A DNA stretch of 64,000 nucleotides from Candidatus Fukatsuia endosymbiont of Tuberolachnus salignus (GTDB lineage Bacteria; Pseudomonadota; Gammaproteobacteria; Enterobacterales; Enterobacteriaceae): contig NZ_OZ034983.1 of NCBI RefSeq assembly GCF_964030845.1, positions 2,542,001 through 2,606,000 on the forward strand, in the 5' to 3' direction. Position numbers and translations under genes: made by a program. Shown piece by piece: positions 1 to 8,344 of this stretch. Each line of letters opens with the position of its first letter. Within the stretch, counting starts at the first letter, position 1. The notes under the pieces are model-generated. The model did no database searches, was not told where the DNA came from, and saw nothing but the letters and a program-made list of their open reading frames with translations.

Positions 1-3000
1 ATCAATGGCACCATTCCACAAGGTTTTCAGTTTTATGATAATCAGGCGGATAAAAAAGCCCGTATTTTGCTGATTGGGCAGGGTTATAACAAGCAATTAA
101 GCGGCCTTAGCGGCGAAGATGTCGCTCAAAAAATAATCAATGTATTGGCAAGTCAGGTGCTAAAAAATTGTATCGATCGGAATCTGGTACCGGGTGATCA
201 AACCCCAGATGTTATCTCACGCATCCACGTGGTAGCCAGTGATATCGAACCCGTTAAAAGCCATAGTCCAAGCTCAAGTAACGGCTGGAACTCTTCACTC
301 AGTCGTGGATTTACTTATCAACTGCTGGCACATCTGCGTAAATCACGCATTGAAATCTATGAAGGCGTGGCTGTGTGTGATGCCATCATCGGTGTCGATG
401 TTGTTGGACGTAAATGGGTAGGAAGTTGGGACGTGCTGAGCGAAAAAATCCTCTGGCGCTCCTCTCAAGAGGCTTATAAGTGGGTTGGTGTTTTGACCCC
501 CTCAGGCAATGCAGTAAAATTTGGAAAAACCCTGTTGGAAAAAGATATCTTGACCCAGATACGCCCTTGGATCGACATCAATAAGCACGGCAGATTTGGT
601 CTTTTCAGTGTATATGCCTTCAGTGATGGGTTACTTCCGGCCAAAATGAGTGATCTTTTTTGTGAACCGGATTTTATCCACCTTGCCGATCAATTCGGTA
701 ACATTGCTGGGCACCGTATTCTTATGGCAGATGTGTCTGCACTGTTTTCTGGCATGAAAAGAGGGGAGCTTTCTGGCGGGATAAAAATCCGGACTGCTAT
801 TGTCGACGATCGCGCTGATCAGCTGCGCATACTAAGAGATATTCTTCGACAAGTGATTTTCAACGAAAAACCAGAGCAATGGCTTGCATGGTTGGCGTCT
901 TCCAATCTGGTTCTGGATAAAACGCAACAACGGCTGCAAGCACTGTTAATAAGCCACCCAGAGTACTATGCCTCTCTTAAAACATCAGTAGATGAAGATC
1001 TGTTTGATTTTTACTATATGGATTTGGCACAAAAAAACGCTTATTACCCCATCATCAATTACCTGGGTTCTGAGGCTAAAAATATTAAAGTGATTTATTT
1101 GGGGTATATGGAAAGACGTCTCTCTATCCTGTTCAAAAAGAAAGTATTCGACACCCCCATCCTAGATTCATCATTAGAATATTTTGAAGAGAATGTATTA
1201 AAACTGAGTGGTGATCACACCTTCTTTATCTATTACACCGCGCAGAATACAAATAGAAAATCGACAGGCATCGAAGTCTTTCAATCAGATTTACGTAATA
1301 TAGCTTCAGAGTTAATACCCGTTACCGGCCGAAAAAAAACAATCCCCTTGGCGGAATCTTATCTCAACAGTGCTCTGATCTTTGAAAATTTGACTAAAGA
1401 AATCGCCCTCCTGGGTCGTGCTGTTCCCGAAGGTTCTCTGGTTCTCTTACAAAAAGTCACGCCGGTTAGCGGTCGGAACACATTTAGAGTACCTTTCTTG
1501 AACCCCAAAACAGGTGTGCTGATAGAGATTGAGACCGAGCAAACGATTTTTAAACAGGTCCGCGATTCTTTGGAAAAAAGTTACCGCATACCCCTCTCCA
1601 ATGAAGACAATCTGGCACTGGCAGTGAATCACTATCACAGTAGGGTGGCACTGGATCTCTCGAGCTGGCTTTTCAATAAAATTTTCGTAGCCCGCTTTCT
1701 CATTGAGCAGATAAAATCCGGCAAAGGCCTGTTTGCTATGCCTGACACGCGTGGGCTGCCTAATAAATTCGGGCAATCTCTCGCATTACAGCATTATGTC
1801 GGTGTCGTCGGAATGGCGAGTGATCTACTCGATGATGCTGCCAGACTGTCTTACTTTACATTGAGCAGGGTAGTGAGTGTACAGGCAGTAGAATTTTCTT
1901 TACACAGGATAGCCTATTTTTCTGCAGAGCTGCTCTCGGGCACGACAGAAACCAGCCGGTATGCGTTTCTGATTAAAGGTATTTTGCAGAAAGACCATAT
2001 CCAGCATGTGGTGAAAAAACTGGTGAACGGTATCAGCAAAACCTTTATGGGGTTGGGGCTTATCCTCAGTGCCACAGATATCGTATTGACGACCAGCGCG
2101 TTGTTAAATGCGCCTAATAGCGATGCACAAATGATCCTCGGCATACAACTGGGTTTCAGTGTGCTGGGTTTTGGCTTGCAGTTATTCGCGATAGGTGCGG
2201 CATTACTCGGTGCCACCAGCTTGGCGCTGGCGCTAGGTACCGCTGTTTTGGTGGTGGCGATAATCGGTGTAGTGATTATTTTTCTGCTGGAGCATTTCCA
2301 ACAGAAAATCAATACGATTAAAGCCAGCGCGCAATTTTTCAAAAACCTTAAGAAGAGCTGGAAGCAGGGCTATGTATTGAAACAGGGCTGCTTCATCCAT
2401 GAGGGACCTGCCAGTATTACCTTGCTCGAGTTAGGAGTATTGGGGAGGGCTTTCCGCATCGCATTCGGAACACAAAGATACCAAGCATATGGCAGTACCT
2501 TCATCGGTGGTATACAAAGTGAACTCAGAAAATTAAACGTATTAAAGCCTTTTCATCGTGCTGATGTCTCTGTCACCGAGCTACCACCCAATAACGAGCA
2601 AGATGATATCTTGACACATAACCTGGTTTTGCCTTGTGTGGCGCAGACCGATTATGATTTTTCTTATGATCGTGGTGTGGCTAAAATAGAGGAGTATGGA
2701 TCCAGTGAAGCCTTTGCCCCCCTTAGAGAACTAGAGAAAGAGAATAAAGATTTTGTTTTTTTTCATAAACGGCATATCAACGATGTACCACGAGGGATGG
2801 CGCGATCGATCTATTATGAGATGCAAGAAATTATACCTACGAAAAAATTGACCAACATCTGGGTGACGATTTCTGAAAATCAATTTGTACAAAATCAATG
2901 GGCATTGCATTTTCCTTGGGCAAAAACCAAGGAAGATTACAGCCAGGAATACACCGTTTTTAAAAAAGAAAATCCGGATTGGGAAAAATTTGGATCGGGA

Positions 3001-6000
3001 TATGAACAATTTAAAGAAAAAATAACAGCAACAGAGCAAGCTTTTCGGCAAGACATCATCGATAACGCCAGTGAAATTACCTACCACATGGATAACACTT
3101 CAAATTTGTGCCAAATCTTGGTACTGCCACCTGTTGCCTTTCCATTAAAATTGCACTTACAAGGAGGAAACTGGCTTATTAGCGCCCTTACCCTGGGAGT
3201 GATAACGTTACCTAGCAGAAAAAATACTCAACTACAGATCGGCGGACATGAAATCGAGCTTATGCTCACTGCGGACGAAAGCATACAGATTCAATGCCTG
3301 ATCCATGAAAAAGTGACCCTAATCCAGAATATTACCGCAAGCGAGATGAATATCGCTTCAATCGTTTTCGATGCCAGCGAGTCGCCCGCAAACAGCCTAA
3401 AAGCAGAGCTTAATCTTTTATATGAACAGCAGATAAAAACGCTCTCAGACGCTGACAGGTTACCATCCTTATTGATTAAAAATTATCAGGCAGAAACTTA
3501 CCAGGGGAATGCCCATTATGTGACTAAAAATGGAGCCATACTGTGGGTACCGGCCTTCGCTGCTTTTAAATTCTCTATCGCTTGCGCGCGATTATTAACC
3601 ATTGAAGCAGAAAAGGTTTTTTTCTATGCCCACATTGATTTGAATACGCAAACAAACGGGAAACTGAAAACCAGAGAGTCCCCTTTTCAGCCTACTTTCT
3701 GGATTACACATAGCCGATCTTCTCTATTGGAGTTCGTCAATTATTCTTTTCTTCCTCTCTTTACCTCATCGACCGGATTAAAAATCAGGGTCAAAATTAC
3801 GCAAGTAGGGGAGCAACTGACACTGATAGAACATTTCAAAAAAGGGGCTTCATCGGTAGCAGTGCATTACGCAATTAATATCACTCCTACCGCCCACAAC
3901 CCGCTGTTGTTGCGAAAAATTCAATGCAGCAGCGATATTTTCAGTGTTTTAGTACAAAACGAATTATTTTTTGGCGAGCGATCTTCACAAACCACCCTTA
4001 AGCAGTTGCGAGGTCTGCTGTGTACCATGTTGCTGGACATTTATTTGCTGGATGATTATCCCGATAACCATAACCCATTGAACAAAAAATCGTCTGGTGG
4101 AAAGATCTACGCCGATGAAATTATTCAAATTACTGACAATGAGAATACTGAGGCGTATTGGTGGAGCCGATCATGCGGTATCCTCGCTCCAATAACGCTG
4201 CCGACCGGCAAACAGGAAAAAATCAAGCCAATATGGAGCGGCAGAAATGATTATCAAAGGGTTAGCTTTTGGATGTCCACGGGCAATCAGACTCCCGTAG
4301 ACAACGAAAATGAAGAGGGCAAGCTCTATATAAAACACGACACAGAGCCTTATATCGATTACAGCAAATTGGGTCTACTCAAACATGTCGGACATACGCC
4401 TGAACGGCTTTATACTGAAGACACTCAGGGCAATATTTATGCCATCGATGTTTCTGGACGCGCGTATTTATCGACTATAGGTAGCAGATGGCTAACAAAT
4501 CATCAAGATGATCTCTCAACCGCCTTTACCGCCTTACTGGCGCTCAATGATAATGAAGCAGACGAACGTTTTCATCTTCCCGTGCTGGGTATCGAAGGAT
4601 TTTTATGCGGAGTTTCTACACACAATACGAAGTCCTTACAAACCTGGTATGAGACGCACTTAAAAAGATTTTATTTCTATTACTCATCCCACGGACAGAA
4701 ATTACACTACCTCACCCATGACACACAGGAAAAAGCCGCATTTTGGGATCCGCATAACAAAAATCTCCTTTATATCAGCAGTATAGCCCTTGATGAAGTA
4801 CAAACATTCAACCCTGTGATCCCTGAAAACAGACTGCCACCTGTAGAGATTGTCCTGTATGGTGTACAAAAAGCATGGAAAAATGAGGAATTACTTTATC
4901 TAGAAAATAATCAACTGATCTTTTTTTCCGATTTTAAACAATCGCCCTATCACTTTTCTCTACAGGGCATCGCTGAGGGATACATCTCACCCTATTTACT
5001 GTCTTATCAACTAGCGAGTGCCTTGAAAAAAGAGTTTTACAGGGTCTTCAGTGATGAAAATCGTGCTTATCCCTGTGATCACTACGCGATTTGGCAAACC
5101 CATATTCCCAATACACCTCCTGGCGCGCAAGATTTATTCACGATCAATTTTACTGAAAGAAAAACGCAAATATGGAAAATGCTAATAGAAAAAATAGTTA
5201 AAAGAACACCAGAATGTCTATCGGTTACGCCAAAAAATATGTGGTCTTTTTTAGCCGCACACCTTGCTCAGCTTCTGCCGAAAGCACGACTCCATGTTGA
5301 CGACATAAACAACATGATAAGAGAGGCCTTCATTGCGATCCGTAAAAGTGGGGCCTGTAATATTGAATTAAAGCCCAAAAGACTTCTGAGATTTAGCCAA
5401 TATGGATGGTATAACACACAGTTATCAGCACTTTTCATGATACCAAAAGAGAGAGATAAACACGTTGACTATCAGTATTTGGGGCTGAGCCGAGATGGAT
5501 ACCACAGCTATGTCAGCGCTGAAGAAAAGAGAGTGTATAAAATATCGGGGTTACAAGAGTGGGAAATGGCGGAAGACTGGCCTGCTGGATGGCAAAAAAT
5601 AGCAGATCTTCTCTGTATTAAACGCTTTGGTGATGAGCTGATTTATATTGAGAAAAAAAGTACGCTATCTGGGCTGCAAAAAAACCTGGCTTTTTCTGCT
5701 TATTTTCTTGCCGACATCAAAGAGATAAAAACTCTGTATCCACGGCAAAAATCTGCCACGCTCCTCATCCAATTACAGAATTGGTCAGCAATCACTTTCG
5801 TCATTCAGGCCCATAATAGGGCATTTGAAGAAGATGTTGAGTTAATTATCGAAAAAGAAGATTTGGGTACTTATAAGGTACAAAGAGAAGAACAAGATCT
5901 ATGGATTTTCCAAACTCAAAGAAAATTCGCTCTGTGTGTTTCTAACGTATTGAACACAGAGCCTGTGCCTGAAGACATCGATTTGAAGGTAGTCAATGAG

Positions 6001-6135
6001 AGTATCACGATGACAATTCCTTTGAGTCAACTTATTGAAAAATATAACCATCAAGCTGATCAACCGGAGACATTTTATGATGAAGTAGTTTATCCTATCT
6101 ATATTTTAAGCGACCTTCTCAACAGCCCCCCCTAA
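1..6135 (+). CDS. TcdA/TcdB-type pore-forming toxin, 3' part of gene
   Basis: The frame is open from base 1, so the start lies outside the window; 2044 codons are visible. Residues are numbered from base 1. Residues about 20-170 look like a C80 (MARTX CPD-like) cysteine protease fold: an ILLIGQG strand, a LSGLSGEDVAQ helix, an ISRIHVVASDI strand and a VDVVGRKW segment. Where active members have GHG and VGCS, this protein has GQG (Gln27) and VASD (Ser80), so the protease is predicted dead. Residues about 676-765 are a long hydrophobic stretch typical of the TcdA/TcdB translocation/pore region, and charged helical sequence follows. The remaining 1200 residues are beta-rich and unassigned. Family placement is from remembered family patterns. 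The likely role is an insect- or cell-directed toxin. The stop is two bases from a dispersed repeat. Confidence 0.75.
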   Translation: MNGTIPQGFQFYDNQADKKARILLIGQGYNKQLSGLSGEDVAQKIINVLASQVLKNCIDRNLVPGDQTPDVISRIHVVASDIEPVKSHSPSSSNGWNSSLSRGFTYQLLAHLRKSRIEIYEGVAVCDAIIGVDVVGRKWVGSWDVLSEKILWRSSQEAYKWVGVLTPSGNAVKFGKTLLEKDILTQIRPWIDINKHGRFGLFSVYAFSDGLLPAKMSDLFCEPDFIHLADQFGNIAGHRILMADVSALFSGMKRGELSGGIKIRTAIVDDRADQLRILRDILRQVIFNEKPEQWLAWLASSNLVLDKTQQRLQALLISHPEYYASLKTSVDEDLFDFYYMDLAQKNAYYPIINYLGSEAKNIKVIYLGYMERRLSILFKKKVFDTPILDSSLEYFEENVLKLSGDHTFFIYYTAQNTNRKSTGIEVFQSDLRNIASELIPVTGRKKTIPLAESYLNSALIFENLTKEIALLGRAVPEGSLVLLQKVTPVSGRNTFRVPFLNPKTGVLIEIETEQTIFKQVRDSLEKSYRIPLSNEDNLALAVNHYHSRVALDLSSWLFNKIFVARFLIEQIKSGKGLFAMPDTRGLPNKFGQSLALQHYVGVVGMASDLLDDAARLSYFTLSRVVSVQAVEFSLHRIAYFSAELLSGTTETSRYAFLIKGILQKDHIQHVVKKLVNGISKTFMGLGLILSATDIVLTTSALLNAPNSDAQMILGIQLGFSVLGFGLQLFAIGAALLGATSLALALGTAVLVVAIIGVVIIFLLEHFQQKINTIKASAQFFKNLKKSWKQGYVLKQGCFIHEGPASITLLELGVLGRAFRIAFGTQRYQAYGSTFIGGIQSELRKLNVLKPFHRADVSVTELPPNNEQDDILTHNLVLPCVAQTDYDFSYDRGVAKIEEYGSSEAFAPLRELEKENKDFVFFHKRHINDVPRGMARSIYYEMQEIIPTKKLTNIWVTISENQFVQNQWALHFPWAKTKEDYSQEYTVFKKENPDWEKFGSGYEQFKEKITATEQAFRQDIIDNASEITYHMDNTSNLCQILVLPPVAFPLKLHLQGGNWLISALTLGVITLPSRKNTQLQIGGHEIELMLTADESIQIQCLIHEKVTLIQNITASEMNIASIVFDASESPANSLKAELNLLYEQQIKTLSDADRLPSLLIKNYQAETYQGNAHYVTKNGAILWVPAFAAFKFSIACARLLTIEAEKVFFYAHIDLNTQTNGKLKTRESPFQPTFWITHSRSSLLEFVNYSFLPLFTSSTGLKIRVKITQVGEQLTLIEHFKKGASSVAVHYAINITPTAHNPLLLRKIQCSSDIFSVLVQNELFFGERSSQTTLKQLRGLLCTMLLDIYLLDDYPDNHNPLNKKSSGGKIYADEIIQITDNENTEAYWWSRSCGILAPITLPTGKQEKIKPIWSGRNDYQRVSFWMSTGNQTPVDNENEEGKLYIKHDTEPYIDYSKLGLLKHVGHTPERLYTEDTQGNIYAIDVSGRAYLSTIGSRWLTNHQDDLSTAFTALLALNDNEADERFHLPVLGIEGFLCGVSTHNTKSLQTWYETHLKRFYFYYSSHGQKLHYLTHDTQEKAAFWDPHNKNLLYISSIALDEVQTFNPVIPENRLPPVEIVLYGVQKAWKNEELLYLENNQLIFFSDFKQSPYHFSLQGIAEGYISPYLLSYQLASALKKEFYRVFSDENRAYPCDHYAIWQTHIPNTPPGAQDLFTINFTERKTQIWKMLIEKIVKRTPECLSVTPKNMWSFLAAHLAQLLPKARLHVDDINNMIREAFIAIRKSGACNIELKPKRLLRFSQYGWYNTQLSALFMIPKERDKHVDYQYLGLSRDGYHSYVSAEEKRVYKISGLQEWEMAEDWPAGWQKIADLLCIKRFGDELIYIEKKSTLSGLQKNLAFSAYFLADIKEIKTLYPRQKSATLLIQLQNWSAITFVIQAHNRAFEEDVELIIEKEDLGTYKVQREEQDLWIFQTQRKFALCVSNVLNTEPVPEDIDLKVVNESITMTIPLSQLIEKYNHQADQPETFYDEVVYPIYILSDLLNSPP

Positions 6136-6136
6136 A

Positions 6137-6286
6137 AACCTGTTCGAAATCTCTTGTGCTCGCCGTGTTTTGGTCAAGTCATTCGTCAAAAACGCGCTCA
6201 AAATGCTCATTTACTCTATGTAAACTGCGCTTTTTCTCGCGTTTTTTCCTCGTCTGAGCATCGCTCAAGAAGATTTGGAACAGGTT
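6137..6286. repeat. 150-bp inverted-repeat-ended dispersed element, copy A
   Basis: The element starts AACCTGTTCGAAATCT and ends AGATTTGGAACAGGTT, a 16-bp terminal inverted repeat with one mismatch. The inside matches, in reverse orientation, the segment at 59867-60034; shared blocks include CTCGCCG, TTTGGTCAA, ATTCGTCAAAAA and AAACTGCGCTTTTTC. It codes for nothing convincing. It begins two bases after the toxin stop codon. The 85 bases between it and ratB contain a GAGGG/CCTCG inverted repeat (about 6299-6325) but no gene. Confidence 0.8.
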
Positions 6287-6371
6287 CTAAGGATCCTCAG
6301 CGAGGGCGAGCAAAACCCCTCGCTATTAATATACTTTTTAATCAGAAGAGAATTGACTTGTTTAGCACTGA

Positions 6372-6662
6372 TTAGCGGTTCTTTTGTGCTTTATCCGCTC
6401 GCTGCCGCCGCCATTCTTTAGGATCCGCGATCAATGGGCGATAAATTTCAACACGGTCGCCATCATTAATGACATCGCCCAGCTTTGCTGGTCGACCATA
6501 AAGCCCCACTTTGTTGTGTTCTAAATCAATATCAGAACGCAACTGAAGTAACTTTGAAGCTACGATCGCCTGTAGAACCGTGCTCCCTTGAGCAAGTAGC
6601 AACGTACGGATATATTGGCGTTCAGGTAATGCATACACTACCTCAACACGGATTTCAGGCAC
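6372..6662 (-). CDS. ratB: RatB/RnfH-family ubiquitin-like protein
   Basis: This 96-residue protein belongs to the RnfH/RatB family (E. coli YfjF), a small beta-grasp fold of unclear function. The family signatures are an N-terminal IRVEVVYALPERQ strand, a central GLYGR motif and DGDRVEIYRPLIADPKE near the end, followed by a basic tail. Length is normal for the family. The gene overlaps the end of ratA by 8 bases, so the two are translated together, as in other Enterobacterales. It is intact. Confidence 0.92.
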   Translation of the reverse strand: MPEIRVEVVYALPERQYIRTLLLAQGSTVLQAIVASKLLQLRSDIDLEHNKVGLYGRPAKLGDVINDGDRVEIYRPLIADPKEWRRQRADKAQKNR

Positions 6663-7089
6663 AGTAAACCTCTTTCGCCCGTTGTGTAAAAGCTTGCACC
6701 ATATTTCCCGCTAATTCTTTAAAAAAACCACCAAATGCTAGCTCAATCAAGGCATTAGTGAATTCAAAATCAAGATGAAACTCTACTTTACAGGCCTCGG
6801 GGCTTAAAGGTGTAAAATGCCAGCCTCCCAAAAGCTTACGGAAAGGACCATCGACCAATTCCATATTGATACTCTGGTTATCCATAAGTGTATTACGTGT
6901 AGTAAACGTTTTGCTTATCCCTGCTTTAGCGACTTCTACGGCAGCTGTCACCTCACGTTCACTGGCACCGATCACACGGCTACTAACGCAACCGGGTAAA
7001 AACTCGGGATAAGAGGGCACATCGTTCACTAATTTGTACATTTGTTCTGCACTAAATGGCACTAATTCAGCGCAATTAATTTGTGGCAT
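6655..7089 (-). CDS. ratA: RatA, START/polyketide-cyclase-like protein
   Basis: RatA (YfjG) is a 144-residue START-like (coenzyme Q-binding/cyclase) protein. In E. coli it has been reported to block 70S ribosome association. The sequence follows E. coli RatA closely: FSAEQMYKLVNDVPSYPEFLPGC near the start, KAGISKTFTTRN, LVDGPFRKLLGGW and ELAFGGFFKELA. I chose the ATG at 7089, giving MPQINCAEL as in E. coli; it has GGAG just upstream. An in-frame start seven codons earlier lacks family support. The gene is divergent from smpB across about 150 bp that must hold both promoters. Confidence 0.92.
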   Translation of the reverse strand: MPQINCAELVPFSAEQMYKLVNDVPSYPEFLPGCVSSRVIGASEREVTAAVEVAKAGISKTFTTRNTLMDNQSINMELVDGPFRKLLGGWHFTPLSPEACKVEFHLDFEFTNALIELAFGGFFKELAGNMVQAFTQRAKEVYCA

Positions 7090-7237
7090 AACATCTCCGG
7101 TAGGATCCAAAACTGCTAAATAATATCATTAATCCGCTAACAGACAAAAAACCGATAGATATCCTGATATAAAATACACCAACATCCAGTGGGAAATCAT
7201 TTCATTCATCAACACATACAGTATAATGACCAACATT

Positions 7238-7720
7238 ATGATAAAGAAAAAAACATACAAACCCGGTTCTGCAACCATCGCACAAAATCGGCGCGCGCGA
7301 CATGATTACTTCATTGAAGAAGAATTTGAAGCAGGGCTGTCTCTGCAAGGTTGGGAGGTTAAGTCCTTACGTGCAGGTAAAGCCAATATCAGTGATAGCT
7401 ACGTGATATTAAAAAACGGTGAAGCTCACCTTTTGGGTGCAACCATTACACCACTGAGTGTTGCTTCCACGCACGTCGTCTGTGATCCAACACGAACCAG
7501 GAAACTGCTGCTTAACAAACGCGAACTTGATTCCCTGTTCGGACGCATTAATCGCGAAGGTTATACCGTGGTAGCCCTTTCCATGTATTGGAAAAATGCG
7601 TGGAGCAAAATAAAGATTGGTGTTGCCAAAGGTAAAAAAGATCACGATAAACGAGATACGATCAAAGATCGTGAATGGCGTGTAGACAAGGCGCGAATTA
7701 TGAAAAATGCGAACCGTTAA
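7238..7720 (+). CDS. smpB: SsrA-binding protein SmpB
   Basis: SmpB binds the tRNA-like part of tmRNA and brings it to stalled ribosomes for trans-translation. The 160-residue protein is near identical to E. coli SmpB, with KPGSATIAQNRRARHDYFIEEEFEAG split over the N-terminal barrel, QGWEVKSLRAGKANISDSYV, and the basic C-terminal tail ending REWRVDKARIMKNANR. I prefer the ATG at 7238 (MIKKKTYKPGSA) because it matches the family N-terminus; the ATG at 7226 would add four residues. Neither has a clear Shine-Dalgarno. Its partner RNA gene ssrA follows 49 bases downstream. Confidence 0.96.
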   Translation: MIKKKTYKPGSATIAQNRRARHDYFIEEEFEAGLSLQGWEVKSLRAGKANISDSYVILKNGEAHLLGATITPLSVASTHVVCDPTRTRKLLLNKRELDSLFGRINREGYTVVALSMYWKNAWSKIKIGVAKGKKDHDKRDTIKDREWRVDKARIMKNANR

Positions 7721-7749
7721 GTCGCTGGCTTAACAACGTGGAGTTCTGT

Positions 7750-7755
7750 TATACT
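7750..7755 (+). promoter_or_regulatory. ssrA promoter -10 box
   Basis: TATACT lies 14 bases before the mature tmRNA 5' end, which allows a short leader removed by RNase P. The -35 (around TGGCTT at 7726-7731) is weak. Confidence 0.55.
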
Positions 7756-7769
7756 TGACTGAGTTCTTT

Positions 7770-8149
7770 GGGGCTGATTCTGGATTCGACGAGATTAGCG
7801 AACCCCAAGGTGCATGCCGAGGCGCGGTGGCCTCGTAAAAAACCGCAAAAAAATAGTTGCAAACGACGCAATACACGAACCTGCTGCTATGGCAGCTTGA
7901 TCAGCTTAAAAAACTGAAGGTTTCCTCTCTCCCTAGCCTCCGCTCTTAGGACGGGGATCAAGAGAGGTCAAATTTAAAAGAGATCGCGTGGATGCCTTGC
8001 TTGGGGTTGAAGCGTTAAACTTAATCAAGCTAGTTTGTTAGTGGCGTGTCCATCCGCAGCTAACCGGTGAATGTAATGACTGGACTAAGCATGTAGTGCC
8101 GACGGCGTAGTAATTTCGGACGGGGGTTCAAATCCCCCCAGCTCCACCA
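7770..8149 (+). ncRNA. ssrA: tmRNA (10Sa RNA)
   Basis: The 5' end GGGGCTGATTCTGGATTCGA and the 3' end with GGTTCAAATCCCCCCAGCTCCACCA in pieces form the alanine-tRNA-like half. The internal CCTCTCTCCCTAGCCTCCGC pseudoknot block is as in E. coli. The resume codon GCA is at 7859 and the reading frame 7859-7900 encodes ANDAIHEPAAMAA followed by TGA. The tag is 13 residues, longer than E. coli's ANDENYALAA, and ends MAA instead of LAA. CCA is encoded. The 3' end is the insertion point of the island that follows. Confidence 0.97.
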
Positions 8150-8193
8150 AATAAACTATCGGTAGTCACCAGAAAGTACCGGTAAACCAAGAA

Positions 8194-8227
8194 AAACCCG
8201 CACTCTACCTAGGTTTGCGGGTTTTTT
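8194..8227 (+). terminator. Rho-independent terminator after ssrA
   Basis: An AAACCCGCA / TGCGGGTTT stem with a loop of about 13 bases is followed by six Ts. Nearly the same hairpin follows tRNA-Phe at 54456-54489, so it came with the island ends rather than with ssrA. Confidence 0.85.
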
Positions 8228-8273
8228 ATTGCCTGTTGTCTTTCGGTGTGGCATGGTTATACCCTGTTTCTTT

Positions 8274-8336
8274 AGGACTACATGAGGGACTCTATTCTCT
8301 AGTCCTTAAAATAGGTAGTCCCATAGTCCTTAAAGG
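8274..8336 (+). promoter_or_regulatory. Cluster of GGACT/AGTCC repeats upstream of integrase 1
   Basis: Five copies of the 5-mer occur in about 57 bases: GGACT at 8275 and 8287, then AGTCC at 8301, 8317 and 8325. They form inverted pairs such as AGGACTA/TAGTCCT. The sister integrase has the same array at 54535-54597 with the third copy mutated. Probable integrase arm sites or an autoregulatory operator; function inferred. Confidence 0.5.
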
Positions 8337-8344
8337 GTGATGAT

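Noticed and set aside
1914..2342. 142-codon reverse frame in the hydrophobic part of the first toxin
   Set aside because: Mirror of the Leu/Ala-rich pore region; the forward frame is the real gene.
6154..6375. 73-codon frame after the first toxin
   Set aside because: It lies almost wholly inside the dispersed inverted-repeat element, has no ribosome site and no coding-like composition.
8100..8149. Search for a right-hand attachment copy of the ssrA 3' end in the window
   Set aside because: I found no second copy of the tRNA-like 3' end of ssrA; the right island end is lost or outside the window.
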